A stretch of 64,000 nt of DNA, taken from Clostridiales bacterium. Its GTDB lineage: Bacteria; Bacillota; Clostridia; Oscillospirales; Oscillospiraceae. Under the pieces are notes generated by a model. It was not told the origin of the DNA. It saw only the letters and a program-made list of their open reading frames with translations, and did no database searches. The position numbers and the translations under genes were made by a program. The DNA lies in assembly GCA_022785125.1 (NCBI GenBank), contig JALFRA010000007.1, positions 62,001 to 126,000 of the forward strand, read 5' to 3'. Positions 16,891 to 24,761 of the stretch are shown one piece after another; position 1 is the first letter of the stretch; each line of letters opens with the position of its first letter.

Positions 16891-18060
16891 GTGAAATTCA
16901 ACAGTAACACCCCCGAGGGTACCCGGGACCGGCTGTTTGCCGAGTGTCAGGAGCGGCGGCAGGTCCAGGCCAAGCTGACCCGCCTGTTCCGCCAGCGGGG
17001 CTTTTTGGAGGTCTCTACTCCGGAAACTGAGTTCTACGACCTCTTTGCCTGGTCAGGCAGCGCCATCCCACAGGAGCGCATGATTAAGGTGGGGGACCCC
17101 AGCGGTAAGTTCTGCGTCATGCGGCCCGACTCTACCACTCCCATTGCCCGGGTGGCGGCCACAAAACTGAAGACGATGGCCATGCCTCAGCGGCTGTACT
17201 ACGATCAGACAGTATACCGGGCCAACCCCGCCCACAACGGCGGCAGTCGGGAGATTCCCCAGTGCGGGGTGGAGCTCATCGGCGCAAAAGGGAAGAAGGC
17301 GGACGTGGAGATTATCGTTACCGCCATTGATGCCCTGCGGTGTTGCGGGGCCGCCAGGTTCCATGTAGAGCTGGGTCACGCCGGGTACTTCCGGGAGCTG
17401 GCAGGCCGGTTGGAACTGGAGGATTCTGCTGTAGAAGAGATCCGGGCCCTCATCGAGGGCAAGAACTTCGCAGCCCTGAAGGATTTCCTGGAGCCCTACC
17501 GGGGCAACCCGGCCTGTGCGGCCCTGGAGCAGCTCAGCCGCCTGTTCGGCGGGGTAGAGGTGCTGGGTCAGGCGGAGCGCCTGGCAGGGAAGACCCCGGC
17601 GGTGGACTACCTGTCCGAGCTGTACGACGAACTGTCTGCCGCGGGTTACGGTCCCTACATCCGTTTCGATTTGGGTATGGTCCATCAGATCGATTACTAC
17701 ACCGGCGTAGTCTTCCGGGGCTATGTGGAGGGAGCGGGAGACGCTGTTCTCTCCGGCGGTCGGTACGATAACCTGGTGGGTATCTTCGGCCGGGAGGCCC
17801 AGGCCACCGGCTTCGCTGTGGACGTGGACGCGGTGGCCCGCACCCTGCCTGAGATGGTGCTGCCGGTGCTGCGTACCGTGGTCCACTATGAGCCGGGCTA
17901 TCTGGCCCAGGCCCTGGAAGCGGTGGATGGCCGCCCTGCCGGTACCTGCGAGCTGTCCCCCTGTCGTACGCTGGAGTCCAGCCTGCACCTGGCCCGGGAC
18001 AAGGGTGCGGAGATGGTGCTGGTTCTGGATAAGGACGGAGAAAGGACGGTGCGGGTATGA
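16891..18060 (+). CDS. hisZ: ATP phosphoribosyltransferase regulatory subunit
   Basis: HisZ is a catalytically dead class II histidyl-tRNA-synthetase-like protein that joins short-form HisG to make an active, histidine-sensitive first enzyme of histidine synthesis. The protein is 389 residues. The synthetase fold is recognisable from the N-terminal NTPEGTRDRLFAECQ, motif 2-like FCVMRPDSTTPIARV and RLYYDQTVYRANP, and the C-terminal VHQIDYYTGVVFRGY and LSGGRYDNLVGIFG. No anticodon-binding domain of full HisRS length is present. It starts at GTG after GAGGGG. It overlaps hisG by four bases, as expected for partners made in fixed ratio. Confidence 0.95.
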   Translation: MKFNSNTPEGTRDRLFAECQERRQVQAKLTRLFRQRGFLEVSTPETEFYDLFAWSGSAIPQERMIKVGDPSGKFCVMRPDSTTPIARVAATKLKTMAMPQRLYYDQTVYRANPAHNGGSREIPQCGVELIGAKGKKADVEIIVTAIDALRCCGAARFHVELGHAGYFRELAGRLELEDSAVEEIRALIEGKNFAALKDFLEPYRGNPACAALEQLSRLFGGVEVLGQAERLAGKTPAVDYLSELYDELSAAGYGPYIRFDLGMVHQIDYYTGVVFRGYVEGAGDAVLSGGRYDNLVGIFGREAQATGFAVDVDAVARTLPEMVLPVLRTVVHYEPGYLAQALEAVDGRPAGTCELSPCRTLESSLHLARDKGAEMVLVLDKDGERTVRV

Positions 18061-18698
18061 GTGAGCGGCTGAAGATCGCCATTACCAAGGGGCGGCTGCT
18101 GGATAAGAGCATGGAGCTCTTCGAGGGGGCCGGGCTGGACTGTTCCCCCATCAAAGACCCGGGCCGCCGTCTGGTCCACTGTGTGCCCAACTACCCTCTG
18201 GACGCGGTGCTGGCCAAAGCCCCAGACGTCATCACCTATGTGGAGCACGGCGTTTGTGACCTGGGCATTGTGGGAAAGGACACTATTCTGGAAAAGGGTG
18301 GCTCCTTCTACGAGGTGCTGGACCTGGGGTTCGGCAAGTGCCGGTTTGCCCTGGCCGTCAAGGCAGGGAGCGATTTCTACGGCACTTACAAGACCCGGCG
18401 CATTGCCTCCAAATACCCGGAGGTGACCCGCGCCTTCTTTGCCGGTAAGGGCATGGATGTGGACATCATCAAAATTGAGGGTAGTGTGGAGCTGGCCCCC
18501 ATTCTGGGACTGGCCGACGCCATCGTGGATATCGTGGAGACGGGGGCCACCCTGAAGGCAAACGGCCTGGTGCCCATTGAAGATGTGGCCCCGGTGTCTG
18601 CCCGGCTTATCGTCAATACCGCCAGCATGAAGCTATATAAGAGTCAGATCGAAGATTTTATCGCCCGTTGTGAGGGAGAATTGGAGAAGCGGACATGA
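18057..18698 (+). CDS. hisG: ATP phosphoribosyltransferase, short form catalytic subunit
   Basis: Catalyses ATP + PRPP to phosphoribosyl-ATP. At 213 residues it is the short HisG that lacks the C-terminal regulatory domain and needs HisZ, which is encoded immediately upstream. Visible are KIAITKGRLLDKSMELFEGA at the N-terminus, the substrate segment DLGIVGKDTILE, and the PRPP-loop region IVDIVETGATLKANGL. It overlaps hisZ and hisD by four bases each. Confidence 0.97.
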   Translation: MSERLKIAITKGRLLDKSMELFEGAGLDCSPIKDPGRRLVHCVPNYPLDAVLAKAPDVITYVEHGVCDLGIVGKDTILEKGGSFYEVLDLGFGKCRFALAVKAGSDFYGTYKTRRIASKYPEVTRAFFAGKGMDVDIIKIEGSVELAPILGLADAIVDIVETGATLKANGLVPIEDVAPVSARLIVNTASMKLYKSQIEDFIARCEGELEKRT

Positions 18699-19969
18699 TT
18701 CAGATCGTAAAAGCAGACGGCGCGGCCGAAAAAGCGGTCATTACCGCCATGAAGGCCCGGGCGGCCCAGGCCAATCAGGCCATTGACGCGGTGGCAGCCG
18801 AGATCATGGAGACTGTGCGGGAGAAGGGCTTTGAAGCGGTACGGGACTATTCTCTCCGCTTCGACAAGGCCGAGCCCCGGGAAATCACCAGTCAGGAACT
18901 TCAGGCGGCCTATAACCGCTGCACGGCGGACCTCATCGCCGCTCTGGAACGGGCGGCCGCCAACATCAGAGATTACAATGAAAAGCTGCTCATCCGCACC
19001 ATGGAGTGGACTTCCCCTGACGGCGGCGTGGTGGGCCGAGTGGTCCGAGGCCTGACCCGGGTGGGCATCTATGTGCCCGGCGGTACAGCGGCCTACCCCA
19101 GCAGCGTACTGATGAACGCCGTGCCCGCCAAGGTGGCTGGGGTGGAGGAGATCGTCATGGTGACGCCCCCCACAGAGAACCTGAATGACGCGGTGCTGGC
19201 CGCCGCCAAGATCGCCGGGGTGGACCGGGTGATCGCCGTGGGCGGCGCCCAGGCGGTGGCGGCCCTGACCTACGGGGCGGGCTTCATCCCCCGGGTGGAT
19301 AAGCTGGTGGGCCCCGGCAACGCCTTTGTGGCCTCCGCCAAGCGGCAGGCCTACGGTAAGCTGGACATCGACATGGTGGCCGGCCCCTCCGAGGTGCTGG
19401 TCATTGCCGATGGTAAGGCCAACCCCAAGTTTGTAGCCGCCGACCTGCTGAGCCAGGCCGAGCACGACAAGCTGGCTTCCGCCGTGCTGCTCACCGATTC
19501 CATGGAGCTGGCTCAGGCCGTGGACGCTGAAATCGTCCGCCAGACCGGCTATCTCAGCCGCTCCGAGATCATGGAGTGTTCTCTGCGGGACTTTGGCTGC
19601 GCCATCGTGTGCGGCAGCCTGGAGGACTGCGCCGCTCTGGCCAATGAGGTGGCCCCGGAACACCTGGAGATCGTCACGGAGGACCCCCGGGCCCTGCTGC
19701 CCTCCATCAAGAACGCCGGTGCGGTGTTCTTGGGCGCCTGGTCTCCGGAGCCCCTGGGGGACTATCTGGCCGGGCCCGACCATGTGCTGCCCACCAGCGG
19801 CACCGCCCGGTTCTTCTCGCCCCTCAGTGTGGACAGCTTCCTCAAGACCATGAGTATCATCCAGTATGATCAGGCCAGTCTGGCCCCCATTAAGGACCAG
19901 ATCATCACGCTGGCCAAGAGCGAAAAGCTCACCGCCCACGCCAACTCCATCAAGGTGCGGTTTGAGTAA
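18695..19969 (+). CDS. hisD: Histidinol dehydrogenase
   Basis: Performs the last two oxidations, L-histidinol to histidine, with NAD and zinc. The protein is 424 residues. Diagnostic segments are [85 protein letters not shown] and the zinc/catalytic region [11 protein letters not shown] with the C-terminal [13 protein letters not shown]. It overlaps hisG. Confidence 0.97.
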   Translation: MIQIVKADGAAEKAVITAMKARAAQANQAIDAVAAEIMETVREKGFEAVRDYSLRFDKAEPREITSQELQAAYNRCTADLIAALERAAANIRDYNEKLLIRTMEWTSPDGGVVGRVVRGLTRVGIYVPGGTAAYPSSVLMNAVPAKVAGVEEIVMVTPPTENLNDAVLAAAKIAGVDRVIAVGGAQAVAALTYGAGFIPRVDKLVGPGNAFVASAKRQAYGKLDIDMVAGPSEVLVIADGKANPKFVAADLLSQAEHDKLASAVLLTDSMELAQAVDAEIVRQTGYLSRSEIMECSLRDFGCAIVCGSLEDCAALANEVAPEHLEIVTEDPRALLPSIKNAGAVFLGAWSPEPLGDYLAGPDHVLPTSGTARFFSPLSVDSFLKTMSIIQYDQASLAPIKDQIITLAKSEKLTAHANSIKVRFE

Positions 19970-19981
19970 AGGAGAATGACC

Positions 19982-20557
19982 ATGAGAACAGCCCAAGTGA
20001 CCCGCACCACCAAGGAGACCGATATCCGCCTGACCCTGTCTCTGGAGGGAGGAGGGGTGGATGTCCACACCGGCATCGGCTTTTTCGATCATATGCTGAC
20101 GGCTTTCGCCTTCTATGGTGGGCTGGGCCTGGAACTCTATGTCAAGGGAGATCTGGAGGTGGATGGGCACCATACCGTGGAGGATGTGGGTATCGTGCTG
20201 GGCCAGGCCATACGGCAGGCCCTGGGGGACCGGAAGGGCATCCGGCGTTTTGCCTCCGCCTTCATTCCTATGGATGAGGCTCTATGTTTTACCGCCCTGG
20301 ACTTCTCCAACCGGCCCTTCCTGGTGTTTGACGCCGAGATGCCCCAGCCCATGATCGGAGGCTATGACTCCTGCCTTACCGAGGAGTTTATGAGGGCCTT
20401 CGCAGTGAACAGTGGATTAACGTTACATATGAAGTGCCACTACGGAAAGAACGCCCACCATATTACCGAGGCCCTGTTCAAGTCCCTGGGTGTGGCGGTC
20501 AAGGAGGCCGTGCAGATCACCGGTACCGGGGTCACCTCCACCAAGGGGGTGCTGTGA
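19982..20557 (+). CDS. hisB: Imidazoleglycerol-phosphate dehydratase
   Basis: A manganese enzyme removing water from imidazoleglycerol phosphate. At 191 residues it is the monofunctional form without a phosphatase domain. Metal ligands lie in the repeated His motifs GIGFFDHMLTAFAFYG, EVDGHHTVEDVGIVLG, KCHYGKNAHHITEALFK. The ATG at 19982 leaves GGAG at six-base spacing, while an in-frame ATG at 19976 would touch it. The histidinol-phosphatase step must be supplied from outside the window. Confidence 0.96.
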   Translation: MRTAQVTRTTKETDIRLTLSLEGGGVDVHTGIGFFDHMLTAFAFYGGLGLELYVKGDLEVDGHHTVEDVGIVLGQAIRQALGDRKGIRRFASAFIPMDEALCFTALDFSNRPFLVFDAEMPQPMIGGYDSCLTEEFMRAFAVNSGLTLHMKCHYGKNAHHITEALFKSLGVAVKEAVQITGTGVTSTKGVL

Positions 20558-21165
20558 TGGGCTATACCGCTATCGTGGATTACGGCGTGGGCAATCTGAA
20601 GAGCGTCACCAACGCCATGGACTATCTGGGTTTGAACACCTGCATCACCAGCGATCCCAGGGAGCTGGAGCGGGCCGACGCCATCATTCTGCCCGGTGTG
20701 GGAGCCTTCCCCGATGCGGCGGACAAGCTGCGGGGGACCGGTCTGGATCAGGTGCTGACGGCCCAGGCGGAACGCAAACCCATTCTGGGCATCTGTTTGG
20801 GGATGCAGCTGCTCTTTGACCGGGGTGAAGAGGTGCGGAAGTGTAAAGGACTTGGCCTTGTAGGCGGCTGTGTCCGTAGAATTAAGACCGATCTCAAGCT
20901 GCCCCACATCGGCTGGAACAGCCTGAGCTACCCCAACACGTCTCCGCTGTTTGCAGGGGTGGAGGAGGGCAGGTACGTCTACTTTGTCCACTCCTTCTGC
21001 GGCGTGGCCGCTGACCCGTCCACCGTCATCGCCCAGACTGACTACGGTACTCCGGTGGTGGCGGCGGTCCAGAAGGGCAATGTGTACGGCTGCCAGTTCC
21101 ACCCAGAGAAGAGCGGCGAGGTGGGCTTGCAGATCCTGAGAAACTTTGGAGGGCTGAACACATGA
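20557..21165 (+). CDS. hisH: Imidazole glycerol phosphate synthase, glutaminase subunit
   Basis: Class I glutamine amidotransferase that delivers ammonia to HisF. The protein is 202 residues. The nucleophile elbow is GICLGMQLLFD (Cys near residue 80), and the catalytic His/Glu lie in GCQFHPEKSGEVG. The start is fixed by an ATG overlapping the hisB TGA by one base, giving MGYTAIVDYGVGNLKSV. It overlaps hisA by four bases. Confidence 0.97.
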   Translation: MGYTAIVDYGVGNLKSVTNAMDYLGLNTCITSDPRELERADAIILPGVGAFPDAADKLRGTGLDQVLTAQAERKPILGICLGMQLLFDRGEEVRKCKGLGLVGGCVRRIKTDLKLPHIGWNSLSYPNTSPLFAGVEEGRYVYFVHSFCGVAADPSTVIAQTDYGTPVVAAVQKGNVYGCQFHPEKSGEVGLQILRNFGGLNT

Positions 21166-21884
21166 TTTTATTTCCCGCCATTGACTTGAAAGATGGTAAG
21201 GCTGTCCGCCTTTACAAAGGAGATTTCGCAACGGCTCACCAGGTGGCGGACGATCCTCTTGTCACCGCAAAGGCCTTTTACGACGCCGGGGCCCGCCATA
21301 TCCATATGGTAGATCTGGACGGGGCCCGCAGCGGAGCCCGGCAGAACGGCGCCATTGTGCAGGAGGTGGCCCAGAGCTCCGGCCTGAAGGTGGAGCTGGG
21401 GGGTGGCATCCGCTCTATGGCCGATTTGGAGGAGGTTTTTGCCCTGGGGGTGTGGCGGTGCGTCATCGGCTCCGCCGCTGTCAGCCATCCGGAGTTTGTG
21501 AAAGAGGCGGTGGCCAAGTACGGTGAGCGTATTGCTGTGGGCATCGACGCCATGGACGGCATCGTCAAGACTGCTGGATGGGAGCAGTCCTCCGGACTCA
21601 ACTACCTGGACTTTGCCAAGTCCATGGAATCAATAGGTGTAAAGGCTATTATCTTTACAGATATCGCCACCGACGGGATGATGTCCGGCCCCTCCTTTGA
21701 TCGGCTGACCGATTTGCAGAAGGCGGTAAGCTGCCAGATCGTGGCCTCCGGCGGCGTGTCCTCCAACGGGGATCTGTCCAAGTTGAACGACATGAAATTG
21801 TACGGAGCCATCATCGGCAAGGCCTACTACGCCGGAACGGTGGACTTGGCGCAAGCGGTAAAGGAGGCGGGGGAGCAGTGTTAG
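21162..21884 (+). CDS. hisA: Phosphoribosylformimino-AICAR ribotide isomerase (ProFAR isomerase)
   Basis: A (beta/alpha)8 isomerase acting on ProFAR before ring closure. The protein is 240 residues. The catalytic Asp near the N-terminus is in [19 protein letters not shown], and the second acid is in [16 protein letters not shown]. Phosphate-binding glycine loops [15 protein letters not shown] and [15 protein letters not shown] are present. It overlaps hisH and hisF. Confidence 0.97.
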   Translation: MILFPAIDLKDGKAVRLYKGDFATAHQVADDPLVTAKAFYDAGARHIHMVDLDGARSGARQNGAIVQEVAQSSGLKVELGGGIRSMADLEEVFALGVWRCVIGSAAVSHPEFVKEAVAKYGERIAVGIDAMDGIVKTAGWEQSSGLNYLDFAKSMESIGVKAIIFTDIATDGMMSGPSFDRLTDLQKAVSCQIVASGGVSSNGDLSKLNDMKLYGAIIGKAYYAGTVDLAQAVKEAGEQC

Positions 21885-22633
21885 CCAAACGAATCATTCC
21901 CTGCCTGGACGTGCGGGACGGCCGGGTGGTAAAGGGGGTCAACTTCGTCAACATCCGGGACGCCGGCGACCCGGTGGAGCTGGCCAAATATTACTCGGAC
22001 CAGGGCGCTGACGAAATTGTCTTTCTGGACATCACGGCCACCAGCGACGCCCGGGACACCGTGGCCGACGTGGTGGAGCGCACCGCCGCTCAGGTCTTTG
22101 TCCCCCTGACAGTGGGGGGCGGCATCCGTACACTGGAGGATTTTCAGCGGCTGCTGCGGGCGGGGGCGGACAAGATTTCCGTTAACTCCGCCGCGGTGGC
22201 CCGGCCTGAGCTGATCTCTGAGGCGGCGGAACGGTTTGGTTCCCAGTGCGTGGTGCTGGCAGTGGACGCCCGCGCCCGGGGAGACGGTACCTGGGAGGTG
22301 GTGGTGGCCGGAGGCCGCAAGCCCACCGGCATGGACCTGATCGAATGGGTGAAGAAAGGGGAAACTCTGGGGGCAGGCGAGATTCTGCTCACCTCCATGA
22401 ATGCCGACGGCACCAAGGCCGGTTTTGATTTGGCCATGACGAAGGCGGTGACCGACGCAGTGTCTATCCCTGTTATCGCCTCTGGCGGCTGCGGCAGTCT
22501 GGCCCATTTTGCAGAGGTATTTAAAGAAACCGGGTGTGATGCGGCCCTGGCAGCCTCATTATTCCATTTTGGGGAGTTGACAGTGCCCCAGGTAAAGGAG
22601 TATCTTGAAACCAGAAAGATCCCGGTGCGATAA
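21878..22633 (+). CDS. hisF: Imidazole glycerol phosphate synthase, cyclase subunit
   Basis: Closes the imidazole ring with ammonia from HisH. The protein is 251 residues. The catalytic aspartates are in the first strand ([18 protein letters not shown]) and in [13 protein letters not shown]. Phosphate loops are [13 protein letters not shown] and [15 protein letters not shown]. The start is GTG inside hisA (7-bp overlap), with GGAGG in the end of hisA. Confidence 0.97.
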   Translation: MLAKRIIPCLDVRDGRVVKGVNFVNIRDAGDPVELAKYYSDQGADEIVFLDITATSDARDTVADVVERTAAQVFVPLTVGGGIRTLEDFQRLLRAGADKISVNSAAVARPELISEAAERFGSQCVVLAVDARARGDGTWEVVVAGGRKPTGMDLIEWVKKGETLGAGEILLTSMNADGTKAGFDLAMTKAVTDAVSIPVIASGGCGSLAHFAEVFKETGCDAALAASLFHFGELTVPQVKEYLETRKIPVR

Positions 22634-22655
22634 CTCACACAAGGGGGAAGATGGT

Positions 22656-22901
22656 ATGCTGGATGACATTTTTGATCTGGTGTCTGACCTGATCGGAGAG
22701 ACAAACATCAATCAACTGACCGGGCGCAGGCTGCCGGGCGCGGCTCAGCAGCGGAAAGCGGCCAAGCACAACAAGCCGGTATCCGACCGGCCTTTGCCCC
22801 GCACATCGCCGGAACAGACAAAGCTGACCGTAAGCAGGGACCGGCGGGGCGGCGAAGATCCCTGGGACTGGAAAGAGGCGAAGCCGCCCTGGGAATTTTG
22901 A
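22656..22901 (+). CDS. Small hypothetical protein inserted in the his operon
   Basis: I do not recognise this 81-residue protein. It has a hydrophobic/acidic N-terminal helix (MLDDIFDLVSDLIGETNI), a basic, proline-rich middle (GRRLPGAAQQRKAAKHN, then DRPLPRTSP), and a tryptophan-rich tail (DPWDWKEAKPPWEF). The ATG at 22656 follows AAGGGGGAAG at suitable distance. It lies between hisF and hisI, and its TGA overlaps the GAGGTG ribosome binding site of hisI, so it is made with the histidine enzymes. The low-complexity middle suggests a partly disordered protein. A role in the pathway is unknown. Confidence 0.7.
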   Translation: MLDDIFDLVSDLIGETNINQLTGRRLPGAAQQRKAAKHNKPVSDRPLPRTSPEQTKLTVSRDRRGGEDPWDWKEAKPPWEF

Positions 22902-22910
22902 GGTGATTGT

Positions 22911-23240
22911 ATGATGGATCTGGAGCTTTTGTTTCAGAAATCTGATTTGATTCCCGTCATGATCCAGGACGCGGATACCAAAGACATTTTGATGCTGGGC
23001 TTTACCAACAGAGAAGCGGTGGAGCTGACCTTAAAGACCAAAACCGCCTGGTTCTGGTCCCGCAGCCGCCAGAAGCTGTGGAACAAGGGGGAGAGCTCGG
23101 GCCACTTCCTCCACGTGAAGAAGGTGGTCACCGACTGCGACACCGACACCCTGCTCTATCTCTGCACCCCGGAGGGCCCCACCTGCCACACTGGGGCACG
23201 CAGCTGCTTTTTCAACACGATTTGGGAGGAAACGCCATGA
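22911..23240 (+). CDS. hisI: Phosphoribosyl-AMP cyclohydrolase
   Basis: Opens the purine ring of PR-AMP, with zinc and magnesium. At 109 residues it is the stand-alone HisI domain. Signature residues are LMLGFTNREAVELTLKT, TAWFWSRSRQKLWNKGESSG, DCDTDTLLYLC and the zinc cysteines in GPTCHTGARSCF. It starts with two consecutive ATG codons; either could be used, and the second has better spacing to GAGGTG. It overlaps hisE by four bases. Confidence 0.96.
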   Translation: MMDLELLFQKSDLIPVMIQDADTKDILMLGFTNREAVELTLKTKTAWFWSRSRQKLWNKGESSGHFLHVKKVVTDCDTDTLLYLCTPEGPTCHTGARSCFFNTIWEETP

Positions 23241-23566
23241 GCGATACCATTTTGCAGGACCTGTACCAGGTGGTGCTGGGCCGCAAGAGCGATCCCCAGG
23301 AGGGGTCCTACACCTGCTATCTCTTTGACAAAGGCCTGGATAAGATTCTGAAGAAGGTGGGGGAGGAATGCTCCGAGACCATCATCGCCGCCAAGAACGG
23401 CAAGCAGGAGGAGACGGTGGGGGAGATTTCCGACCTCATCTACCACCTGATGGTGATGATGGCCGACCAGAATATCCCTCTGGACGCGGTGCTCTCCGAA
23501 CTGGAGCGCCGTAGTCATAAGATCGGCAATCTGAAACAAATGAAGACTGTGGACCACGAGACTTAA
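23237..23566 (+). CDS. hisE: Phosphoribosyl-ATP pyrophosphatase
   Basis: A MazG-like all-helical enzyme hydrolysing phosphoribosyl-ATP to PR-AMP, the second step of the pathway. The protein is 109 residues. The acidic metal-binding helix pair is GEECSETIIAAKNGKQEETV and GEISDLIYHLMVMMA. The ATG overlaps the hisI TGA. In many Gram-negatives HisI and HisE are fused; here they are separate genes. It ends the his operon before a strong terminator. Confidence 0.96.
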   Translation: MSDTILQDLYQVVLGRKSDPQEGSYTCYLFDKGLDKILKKVGEECSETIIAAKNGKQEETVGEISDLIYHLMVMMADQNIPLDAVLSELERRSHKIGNLKQMKTVDHET

Positions 23567-23586
23567 CAGATTGTGGCTGTTACAAA

Positions 23587-23630
23587 AACCGGGTCCTGCC
23601 GCCATTGGCGGCAGGACCCGGTTCCTTATT
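23587..23630. terminator. Bidirectional terminator between hisE and the xre gene
   Basis: A perfect 17-bp stem (AACCGGGTCCTGCCGCC at 23587-23603 and its complement at 23607-23623) with loop ATT has a T-rich flank on the + side and an A-tract on the other. It can serve both convergent genes. Confidence 0.88.
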
Positions 23631-23850
23631 TTACACGTTCGTAGGGGCTGCTGATGTTGGTGCGGCCCAGGATATAGTCGGTGGAGGTGTGGTAGAAGTC
23701 GGCCAGCGCCATCAGATGGACCACCGGAATGGTTTGGAACCCACGCTCGTAACGGGAGTATACCGTCTGGCTGATCCCCAGCACCTCGGCAATATCCTTC
23801 TGATACAGATCCCTGTCCTCTCGGAGATCGCGTAGCCGCTGAAAAAACAT
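23626..23850 (-). CDS. Xre-family helix-turn-helix regulator
   Basis: A 74-residue single-domain DNA-binding protein. The HTH is LYQKDIAEVLGISQTVYSRY, followed by the Xre scaffold FQTIPVVHLMALADFYHTST and DYILGRT. The ATG at 23850 is chosen because GAGGGGG lies eight bases upstream; an ATG six codons earlier lacks a site. It is divergent from a small gene, and two near-identical palindromes lie in the shared region, so it probably represses itself and its neighbour. Confidence 0.9.
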   Translation of the reverse strand: MFFQRLRDLREDRDLYQKDIAEVLGISQTVYSRYERGFQTIPVVHLMALADFYHTSTDYILGRTNISSPYERVK

Positions 23851-23867
23851 TGCTTTGCCCCCTCGCA

Positions 23868-23887
23868 ATAGTACTTATGAATACTAT
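23868..23887. promoter_or_regulatory. Palindromic operator 1 (probable Xre site)
   Basis: ATAGTACTTATGAATACTAT is an almost perfect palindrome that abuts the -35 of the rightward promoter and lies 17 bp before the xre start. It closely matches operator 2. Confidence 0.65.
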
Positions 23888-23915
23888 TGACAATACAACA
23901 AGTTCTCATTAGAAT
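23887..23915 (+). promoter_or_regulatory. Promoter of the 82-residue gene
   Basis: TTGACA (23887-23892), a 17-nt spacer and TAGAAT (23910-23915). Operators flank it on both sides. Confidence 0.7.
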
Positions 23916-23922
23916 GTTTAAT

Positions 23923-23942
23923 ACAGTACTTATAAGTACTGT
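23923..23942. promoter_or_regulatory. Palindromic operator 2 (probable Xre site)
   Basis: ACAGTACTTATAAGTACTGT is a perfect palindrome at the expected transcription start of the rightward gene. It shares AGTACTTAT and TACT with operator 1, 55 bp away. Confidence 0.7.
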
Positions 23943-23955
23943 ACAGGAGGGCGTG

Positions 23956-24204
23956 ATGGAACTATATCAGGAAATACTGGCTCACATCTTGCAGAATACG
24001 ACCATGAACATCTCTTTTCCGGAATTGTCATGCGATATCAGTAGGCTTATGGAGCAAAGATGTTATCAGGCCATACAAAAAATCCAGGCGATCTTAAAAG
24101 ATGATCGCCTGGATGATACAGAATGCTTTCAAAAAATTGAAGAGATTGTGTGTGTATTTGAGGATTTAGGCAGCGGGTGCGGGACCCGACACGACTTTGG
24201 GTAA
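23956..24204 (+). CDS. Small hypothetical protein, divergent from xre
   Basis: An 82-residue protein I do not recognise. Its sequence is helical and amphipathic (MELYQEILAHILQNTTMN, ISRLMEQRCYQAIQKIQAIL) with several cysteines and no membrane segment. The ATG at 23956 follows AGGAGGGCG. The gene is clearly more AT-rich than its neighbours, which hints at transfer. The flanking palindromes suggest control by the adjacent Xre protein, as in small toxin-antitoxin or prophage-regulator pairs, but nothing proves toxicity. A 10-bp inverted repeat (CCAGGCGATC/GATCGCCTGG) lies inside the coding region at about 24085-24114. Confidence 0.65.
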   Translation: MELYQEILAHILQNTTMNISFPELSCDISRLMEQRCYQAIQKIQAILKDDRLDDTECFQKIEEIVCVFEDLGSGCGTRHDFG

Positions 24205-24227
24205 AGGTGCGGCCTTTTGTCCTTCTA

Positions 24228-24761
24228 TTATTTCTGCCCGTAGGTAACGAACAGGGTGTACAGCCGGCTGATGGTGTTCCAGCTGTCCTGATCCAGCACG
24301 CCGGTCTGGGGCCGGCCGTCCAGCTGCTGGACCCAGCGGATATTATGCTGAGTGGCGGTATCGTTCTGGCCGGTGACAGGGGTGGACTGGATGCCGTTGA
24401 GGAGGCGGGCCAGTGCCCGGAACATGGACTGCACCAGATAGAGGTGGACGCTGTCCTGGTTGGGCTGGACGGAAAAATCACAGTTGGGATAGCCGCGGCA
24501 GGGGAGAGGCCCGGCCAGCCGGGCTCTGGCCTGCAAGAAGAGGGCAACGATGGCATCCCAGGTGGCCTGATCCACCCGGCCGGTCACCGGCGGGAAAAAT
24601 TCCCGCTGAAAGAGCATGATGGCTTCCAGGGTGCGCTCCCCAAAGATCCCATCTGGAGTGAGCCGCGGCAGAAAGTCATAGAGGAAGGATAACTCCCGCA
24701 GCATGGTTTGTAGGCTGCGGACCGGTTGGCCGATCAGGCGGATCTCTTGAGGCACAATCAT
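24228..24761 (-). CDS. Peptidoglycan-binding domain protein
   Basis: A 177-residue protein with a PG_binding_1 repeat at residues 8-75 (PVRSLQTMLRELSFLY, then GIFGERTLEAIMLFQREF and TGRVDQATWDAIVALF). A weaker second repeat lies at 105-177 (VHLYLVQSMFRALARLL, TGVLDQDSWNTISRLYTLF). No signal peptide is seen. It overlaps the upstream gene by four bases (ATGA) and is the last gene of a three-gene cluster. The repeats suggest binding to wall or spore cortex. No catalytic domain is visible. Confidence 0.8.
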   Translation of the reverse strand: MIVPQEIRLIGQPVRSLQTMLRELSFLYDFLPRLTPDGIFGERTLEAIMLFQREFFPPVTGRVDQATWDAIVALFLQARARLAGPLPCRGYPNCDFSVQPNQDSVHLYLVQSMFRALARLLNGIQSTPVTGQNDTATQHNIRWVQQLDGRPQTGVLDQDSWNTISRLYTLFVTYGQK

